Source: CAZUDO01 sp964618895
Lineage (GTDB): Bacteria; Desulfobacterota; Binatia; DP-6
Direction of reading: 5' to 3'
DNA: 10,608 nucleotides
Assembly (NCBI GenBank): GCA_964618895.1
Contig: CAZUDO010000088.1
Span: forward strand, 1 to 10,608
Below the pieces are notes generated by a model, which did not search any database, had not been told where the DNA came from, and worked only from the letters and a program-made list of their open reading frames with translations. Positions 7,275 to 10,608 of the stretch are shown here, in pieces. Position numbers and translations under genes: made by a program. The stretch's first letter is position 1. Each line of letters opens with the position of its first letter.

Positions 7275-7868
7275 CGCCTCCTCGATCGCCCGCAGTACGG
7301 CGGCGGCATCCACGCGTCGTCGGTAGCGCACGACACGCGCCAACGACGGCAGCTCGCTCTCGGCGCAGTTGCGGTCCTCGGCGATGCAGAGCAGCAGATT
7401 CGGGATGCTCGCGGCCCGCAGTCCGGCGAGCTTCCTGGTGACGTAATCCGGGGACCAGAAGCACAGTATCTCGACCAGCCAGCGCCGCCCGTCGTGGCGG
7501 TGCTCGAGCGCGAAGTCGGGAAAGACGAGCGCTCCGCCCGCCGGGACCGCTTCGGGCTCACGGAGGACGTTCCACTGCGGGGCCAGCCGGGCGAAGTCGC
7601 GCGCGAACCGCTCCTCGACCAGACTGTTGAAGCGCGTAGGCTCAGGGCCGGGAAAGATGGGGGCACCCGACCGCAGGCGGAACACCGACGACCGTCCTGC
7701 CACCAGGCATTCGGCGTCGAGACGGAAGCCGGGGCACCACGCCAGCGCGGGAACCAGTGCCGCCAGTGCGCGACCATACACCAGGGTGCGGCGAAAGAGG
7801 GCGTACGGGCCCGAGATCGACAGCTCCTCGTGCGGGTGCACGGTAAGCAGCAGCCGCTCGGGGACCAA
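7266..7868 (-). CDS. DUF790 (Bax1-like) PD-(D/E)XK nuclease, N-terminally truncated or compact form
   Basis: This 200-residue frame matches the C-terminal half of DUF790, the family of archaeal Bax1, the nuclease partner of XPB helicase. Recognisable segments are ISGPYALFRRTLVYGRALAALVP (written here in part as 18-40), the early acidic position in SLVEERFARDF (82-92), and the catalytic signature FPDFALEH (116-123) followed by LVEILCFWSPDYVTRKL (131-147). This gives D118, E133 and a displaced K146. Family members are usually about 400-500 residues, so the N-terminal region is missing. The frame upstream closes at a TGA (7917-7919) inside the XPB gene, so no longer version exists. TTG at 7868 is supported by GGAGAG six bases before it. 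It lies one base out of phase with XPB. It could be a working compact nuclease or a deletion remnant. Confidence 0.75.
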   Translation of the reverse strand: MVPERLLLTVHPHEELSISGPYALFRRTLVYGRALAALVPALAWCPGFRLDAECLVAGRSSVFRLRSGAPIFPGPEPTRFNSLVEERFARDFARLAPQWNVLREPEAVPAGGALVFPDFALEHRHDGRRWLVEILCFWSPDYVTRKLAGLRAASIPNLLLCIAEDRNCAESELPSLARVVRYRRRVDAAAVLRAIEEASP

Positions 7869-9219
7869 GACCCGCTCTCCGGTGTGCAGCCCATCGCACC
7901 TCGGGGGTGCGCGCCGTCACCAGCTCGTACACCAGCGCCCGCTTCCCCGCGCGCGGCCGGAGCAGGCGCCCGACGCGTTGCACATATTCCCGCCGTCCAA
8001 GCGAGCCACCGACGACGACGGCCACGTCGGCCTCGGGAACATCGATGCCCTCGTTCAGGACGCGCGCCGACACCAGGGCGCGGAGCTCGCCGTCCCGGAA
8101 TCGTGCCAGTGCAGCCGCGCGTTCCGCACGACCGATGTCACACGTGACCGGCATCACGAGGTGTTCCCTGGCGAGGGCGTACGCGCTCGCGTTGTCGGCC
8201 GTGAAGACGAGCGCCCTCGCCGCCGCGTGACGGCGCAGCAGGAGGCCGGCGATCTGTCGCTTCGCCTCCGTGAGGGCGAGCAACCGCTGCATACGGCGGA
8301 GCGCCTCGACGGCCTGGCGGCCGGCGTCCGTTCGCCGCGCGAAGTGAGCGAAATCGGCTCCCGCCGCACCGGGGACGTGGCGGCGGAACTCGGCGTAGAC
8401 GGGGCGGAAGCGGGCCATGTCGCGCTCGTACGCCGCGCGCTCCAAGGGGGTCAGCTCGAGGCGGAGCGTGATCACGTCGAAGTCGCTCAAGAACCGCCCG
8501 GCGAGATCGTTGATGGCCAGCTGGTAGACGACCGGCCCAACCAGCTGAGCAAGCCGCTCGGCGGCGATCGGGTCGGATGCCGGGGTCGCCGTGAGACCGA
8601 GCCGTGCGGGGGCGATCGACATCTCGAGCGCTTCGTCGCGCTGGTTGCATCCGAAGTGATGCACCTCGTCGACGACCAGCAGCTCGAAATGGTGGCCGAG
8701 CCGGCCCATCCAGCGATAGGCGGACTCGAAGGTCGCCACCGTGACCGCGTGCAGCTCGCGCCGGCCGTCGCCGAAACAGCCCACCGGGCCGGCATACGCC
8801 GCCGCCAGCGCGCGCTCCCATTGCTCGAGCAGCGCGCGCGTCGGGACGAGGCAGAGCGTCGGAAGGCGCAGGCGCGCCATGGCCGCGATGGCCACCCGGG
8901 TCTTCCCGCTGCCCGTCGGCAGCGCGACCGTGCCGCGCCGGCCCGCCAGCTCCCAGGCGCACAGCGCCGCGTCCTGGTACGGGCGCATATCGGGCACGGT
9001 CCACGCACCGAGGGGCGCGGGCGCAGCACGCGTCAGATCGACGAAGCGGACGGCATGCCACGCGAGCCAGGTACGGAGGGCTGGGGCGCGAAAGGCGGGA
9101 ACGCGATGGGCACCGACACGCGCGTCCCAGAGGACATCCGCGAACCCGGACAGGTCGAGGTGCGGCGGCGGGTCGAGCAGGAGAAGGGTTCCGCGATCGA
9201 ACACGAGGCGCACGGGCAT
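7642..9219 (-). CDS. XPB-type superfamily 2 helicase; conserved part 7870-9219, tail overruns the nuclease gene
   Basis: Residues 1-450 are an XPB-like 3'-5' DNA helicase/translocase. MPVRLVFDRGTLLLL opens the N-terminal domain and VGAHRVPAFRAPALR (35-49) is typical. The motor starts at MRPYQDAAL (78-86). Motifs are PTGSGKT (101-107), DEVH (184-187), TATP (210-213), ARVLNEGIDVPEADV (385-399) and QRVGRLLRP (414-422), ending in VYELVTARTPE (430-440). ATG 9219 was chosen because family similarity begins there; no clear Shine-Dalgarno precedes it. After about residue 450 the frame runs another 75 residues to TGA 7642 with composition unlike any domain, while the overlapping frame encodes DUF790. 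The natural stop has therefore been lost or bypassed. In archaea XPB and Bax1 act together to open and cut damaged DNA; a similar job is inferred here. It is divergent from the decayed TA pair. Confidence 0.88.
   Translation of the reverse strand: MPVRLVFDRGTLLLLDPPPHLDLSGFADVLWDARVGAHRVPAFRAPALRTWLAWHAVRFVDLTRAAPAPLGAWTVPDMRPYQDAALCAWELAGRRGTVALPTGSGKTRVAIAAMARLRLPTLCLVPTRALLEQWERALAAAYAGPVGCFGDGRRELHAVTVATFESAYRWMGRLGHHFELLVVDEVHHFGCNQRDEALEMSIAPARLGLTATPASDPIAAERLAQLVGPVVYQLAINDLAGRFLSDFDVITLRLELTPLERAAYERDMARFRPVYAEFRRHVPGAAGADFAHFARRTDAGRQAVEALRRMQRLLALTEAKRQIAGLLLRRHAAARALVFTADNASAYALAREHLVMPVTCDIGRAERAAALARFRDGELRALVSARVLNEGIDVPEADVAVVVGGSLGRREYVQRVGRLLRPRAGKRALVYELVTARTPEVRWAAHRRAGLGPRAAAAYRAPARGAVDLGPVRPLSPHPGVWSRTGGTGSRAGVVPRLPSRRRMPGGRTVVGVPPAVGCPHLSRP
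7875..7880 (-). promoter_or_regulatory. Shine-Dalgarno for the internal TTG start of the DUF790 nuclease
   Basis: On the minus strand GGAGAG (7880 down to 7875) stands six bases before TTG 7868, inside the XPB reading frame. It is a strong ribosome binding site in good register and favours independent initiation of the shortened nuclease. Confidence 0.5.
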
Positions 9220-9304
9220 GCTGGGTGCAAGAGGCGGACCGCGACGGGATCCCGCTGGTGGGCGTCTCTGGCTACGAGGGCGTGCAACACGTGCAACGCG
9301 GTGA

Positions 9305-9520
9305 TTCCATAGGCGCCTCTCCGTCCTCGAACACGTTCGTCGGACTGGTCGGCCCGTGCAGATCACCAAGTTCGGGAAGCCGCTCGCTCAGGTGGGGCCG
9401 CCTGTCAAGGAGACACGACGGTGCGCATGGCTGGGGTGCATGGCGACGTCCGGGAGGATCGTCGGTGACGTCGTATCGCCGGCATCCACCGAAAAGGAGT
9501 GGAACGTCCTCCGGCGGTGA
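9305..9520 (+). pseudogene. Phd/YefM-type antitoxin remnant (second TA pair), N-terminus damaged
   Basis: The frame from 9305 to TGA 9518-9520 reads RRLSVLEHVRRTGRPVQITK, then FGKPLAQVGPP, and later GCMATSGRIVGDVVSP and EWNVLRR. The last parts are hallmarks of antitoxins paired with DTHVWLW PIN toxins, where the C-terminus usually reads GCMxGTxRIxGDIVSP...WEVL. A stop at 9302-9304 precedes it and no credible start lies in frame. The GTG-ATT-CCA at 9301 resembles the usual first codons of this family but is in another frame, so a small deletion or frameshift appears to have removed the start and part of the first helix. A 9-bp tandem duplication of CGTGCAAC (9281-9297) sits just upstream. It overlaps the toxin remnant by 4 bp (GTGA), preserving the original operon layout. 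Confidence 0.7.
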
Positions 9521-9636
9521 GGCTGCTCCGCGACACGCACGTGTGGTTGTGGAGTCTGCTCGAGCCGAAGCGACGTCCACGAACGCAGGGACGCAGCACC
9601 GGGCGCTCCGAAGCGCGTCGGCGAACTCCAGCCTGA
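9517..9636 (+). pseudogene. PIN-domain toxin remnant (second TA pair), truncated after the first strand
   Basis: GTG at 9517 overlaps the antitoxin stop. The product begins MRLLRDTHVWLWSLLEPKR, the first strand and helix of a VapC-type PIN domain, with the first catalytic Asp at position 6. After about residue 19 the similarity ends, the frame becomes arginine-rich and stops at 9634-9636. A weak trace of the next PIN segment (ALRSASANSSLTLI) may lie in another frame near 9602-9645, which would fit a frameshift. The Glu and the later Asp residues of the active site are absent, so no active toxin can be made. It differs in sequence from the intact PIN toxin at 6853-7257 and is not a recent copy of it. 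Confidence 0.65.
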
Positions 9637-9689
9637 CCCTCATCGACCCAGCGATGGTGTGACGGTGAAAGCGCGCGCCGTCGCATACA

Positions 9690-9929
9690 TCAGGTGCGAG
9701 CCGACCCTGCGATCACGGTCTCCACGTACACACGTAGGATGCGCACCGCCGTGAGGACATCTCGCCTTTCGACTTGCGAGTCGTCCGTCGGATCCTCGTA
9801 GCGGAGGATGGTCCCGAAGGGGGTCAGCCGGTCCAGGTCCGTAGCCTCGGCCGGAAGCGAGTGGCCTGCGTCCTCCAACAGCGCCTCGTCCTGGCACGCC
9901 TTGCGGAGGAGGACACCGGCCTGCTCACG
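9690..9929 (-). pseudogene. HEPN-domain partner of MNT, internally deleted
   Basis: The frame just past the MNT stop reads REQAGVLLRKACQDEALL, the first helix of a HEPN protein of the COG2250/PF05168 type, and then jumps to EDAGHSLPAEATDLDRLTPF and GTILRYEDPTDD, which belong to the end of such proteins. The intervening helices, which normally carry a FHAQQAxEKxLKA-like stretch and a THDL motif, are missing: about 79 residues remain where about 130 are usual. No ATG, GTG or TTG lies in frame upstream until a stop, so only the TTG at 9878 could start a 62-residue C-terminal piece. The deletion is in frame. HEPN proteins next to MNT act as ribonuclease toxins; this one is most likely dead. Confidence 0.65.
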
Positions 9930-10263
9930 CCGCTTCGTACACCACCCTACCGTGGGTCGCGGCCTCGAAGTAGATCGTTCCCGGAATCACGGCCCGCTCC
10001 CGGAACGCCGCTTCGCTGATCACGACGAGGTCTACCGGAATGCGCAGCGGCCTCAGCGCTCTTGCAAGTCGCACCGTCTCCGCCATGCGATGCGGGACGT
10101 CCCGCTCGACGACCATGATGTCCACGTCACTACCCTCGTCGGCGGCTCCCCGCGCGTGAGAGCCGAAGAGGATGATCCGCGTGGGCTGCGCCACGTCGCG
10201 CAGGACGGCTACGGCCTGCGCAAGCTTGGGGAACTCGAGTCGACCCGCCGTCTGATTCGACAT
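9925..10263 (-). CDS. MNT-type minimal nucleotidyltransferase (antitoxin of an MNT/HEPN pair)
   Basis: This 112-residue protein has the nucleotidyltransferase signature G34-S35-x10-D46-x-D48 (LFGSHARGAADEGSDVDIMV) and a third carboxylate at D78 in PVDLVVI, so all metal-binding residues are present. In characterised MNT/HEPN pairs the MNT protein silences the HEPN ribonuclease by adding AMP to it. Length and fold segments fit a complete gene. The start at ATG 10263 is favoured because a sigma70-like promoter ends eight bases before it. The HEPN frame follows directly, beginning within the MNT stop region, but is damaged, so the antitoxin seems to have outlived its toxin. A role on another HEPN protein elsewhere in the genome cannot be excluded. 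Confidence 0.88.
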   Translation of the reverse strand: MSNQTAGRLEFPKLAQAVAVLRDVAQPTRIILFGSHARGAADEGSDVDIMVVERDVPHRMAETVRLARALRPLRIPVDLVVISEAAFRERAVIPGTIYFEAATHGRVVYEAA

Positions 10264-10284
10264 TGAGCGGCACTTTAGCGCTCA
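10264..10284. promoter_or_regulatory. Inverted repeat over the MNT -10 element (operator candidate)
   Basis: TGAGCG (10264-10269) and CGCTCA (10279-10284) flank a 9-bp centre that holds the -10 hexamer of the MNT promoter. The position suits a repressor that blocks RNA polymerase, as in autoregulated TA operons. The arms are only 6 bp, so chance is possible. Confidence 0.35.
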
Positions 10285-10300
10285 CGGCAGGGGGTCTCAA
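10272..10300 (-). promoter_or_regulatory. Sigma70-like promoter for MNT, predicted leaderless
   Basis: On the minus strand: TTGAGA (10300-10295, 5/6 match to TTGACA), 17-bp spacer, TAAAGT (10277-10272, 4/6 match to TATAAT). The expected start point is about two bases before the ATG at 10263, leaving no room for a ribosome binding site. Confidence 0.5.
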
Positions 10301-10369
10301 GGTTGCTCTTAGCACCGATTTTCGCGGAAGGGATCACCGTCACCCGGCATAAGAACGGCCGGCGGACGC

Positions 10370-10608
10370 TCACGTGAACCGCAGGTCCAGCTCGGTGCCC
10401 GGATGGGCGGGTAACTGCATGGGTAGGGTGCGCCAGGGGACCTGGCGCAGAAGGGGGTTGTGGGCGCGCCGGGGGTACGTCACCTCGACCTTCGCGCCCG
10501 TGACCCGCACCGCGGCCTTGCCCGCGACGAAGTGGCGGAAGAGCTTGGGGGCGTTGCAGTCCTCGTGGCCCCGCAGCTTGCGGGCGAGCATGGTGTAGAG
10601 GGTGTCGG
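10370..10608 (-). CDS. C-terminal end of a transposase-like protein (5' end beyond window)
   Basis: The frame is open from the window edge to TGA at 10370 and gives about 78 residues. It begins DTLYTMLARKLRGHEDCNAP and contains RVTGAKVEVTYPRRAHNPLL, a VPW...LP..LP pattern and a final LDLRF strand. The layout (a helix with DTLYxxLARKLRG, a strand pair, then a W-x-x-LP segment closing on LxLRF) resembles the end of DDE transposase-like proteins, but I cannot name the family. An ATG at 10591 lies inside the conserved-looking helix and is probably not the start. No inverted repeat typical of an insertion-sequence end is obvious between its stop and the MNT promoter, so it may itself be a remnant. 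Confidence 0.45.
   Translation of the reverse strand, partial: DTLYTMLARKLRGHEDCNAPKLFRHFVAGKAAVRVTGAKVEVTYPRRAHNPLLRQVPWRTLPMQLPAHPGTELDLRFT

Noticed and set aside
7642..7869. XPB C-terminal 75 residues as a real domain
   Set aside because: Composition is Pro/Arg/Gly-rich without family similarity, and the overlapping frame encodes conserved nuclease sequence, so this stretch is read-through caused by the lost stop.
7627..9312. Plus-strand open frame opposite the XPB helicase
   Set aside because: Complement of a clear helicase with all motifs; its own translation has no recognisable features.

Overview
The window is a GC-rich stretch of bacterial chromosome. Its best taxonomic clue is the secreted protein on the left. 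It carries a Myxococcus-type Cys-rich repeat (CGDGVVAGAETCDDGN, then GDGCS) and cysteine/aromatic C-terminal modules, both common in former Deltaproteobacteria (Myxococcota) and candidate lineages such as Binatota. The assignment is an inference from protein style, not a marker gene.

Left (1-2830): the 3' end of an unrecognised basic gene (1-132) abuts a start-less C-terminal fragment of an SGNH/GDSL hydrolase (143-421). Convergent to these is a secreted PQQ-type glucose/sorbosone dehydrogenase-like protein (422-2830, minus). Centre (2831-6553): a short divergent intergenic region with two near-identical 17-bp direct repeats separates it from a large SWIM-SNF2 ATPase.

Right (6554-10608): an accessory region of toxin-antitoxin (TA) genes and a DNA-processing pair. 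In order: an intact Phd/YefM-type antitoxin and PIN-domain (VapC-type) toxin; a convergent, minus-strand XPB-type helicase with a DUF790 (Bax1-like) PD-(D/E)XK nuclease; a decayed second antitoxin/PIN pair (about 9305-9636); an MNT nucleotidyltransferase with an internally deleted HEPN partner (minus); and at the edge the C-terminus of a transposase-like protein (minus).

The most interesting locus is XPB-DUF790. The helicase keeps all its motifs but has lost its natural stop codon. The nuclease keeps its catalytic core but lacks the usual N-terminal half, and the two reading frames overlap out of phase by 227 bp. This is either a deletion scar, a sequence or assembly error, or a compact helicase-nuclease made from an internal TTG start or by +1 frameshifting. 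Two TA promoters appear to start transcription at or next to the ATG (leaderless) and are overlapped by inverted repeats. Several partners here (SGNH hydrolase, DUF790, antitoxin 2, toxin 2, HEPN) are incomplete, so the right half reads as an island of past gain and decay around two ATP-dependent DNA motors.
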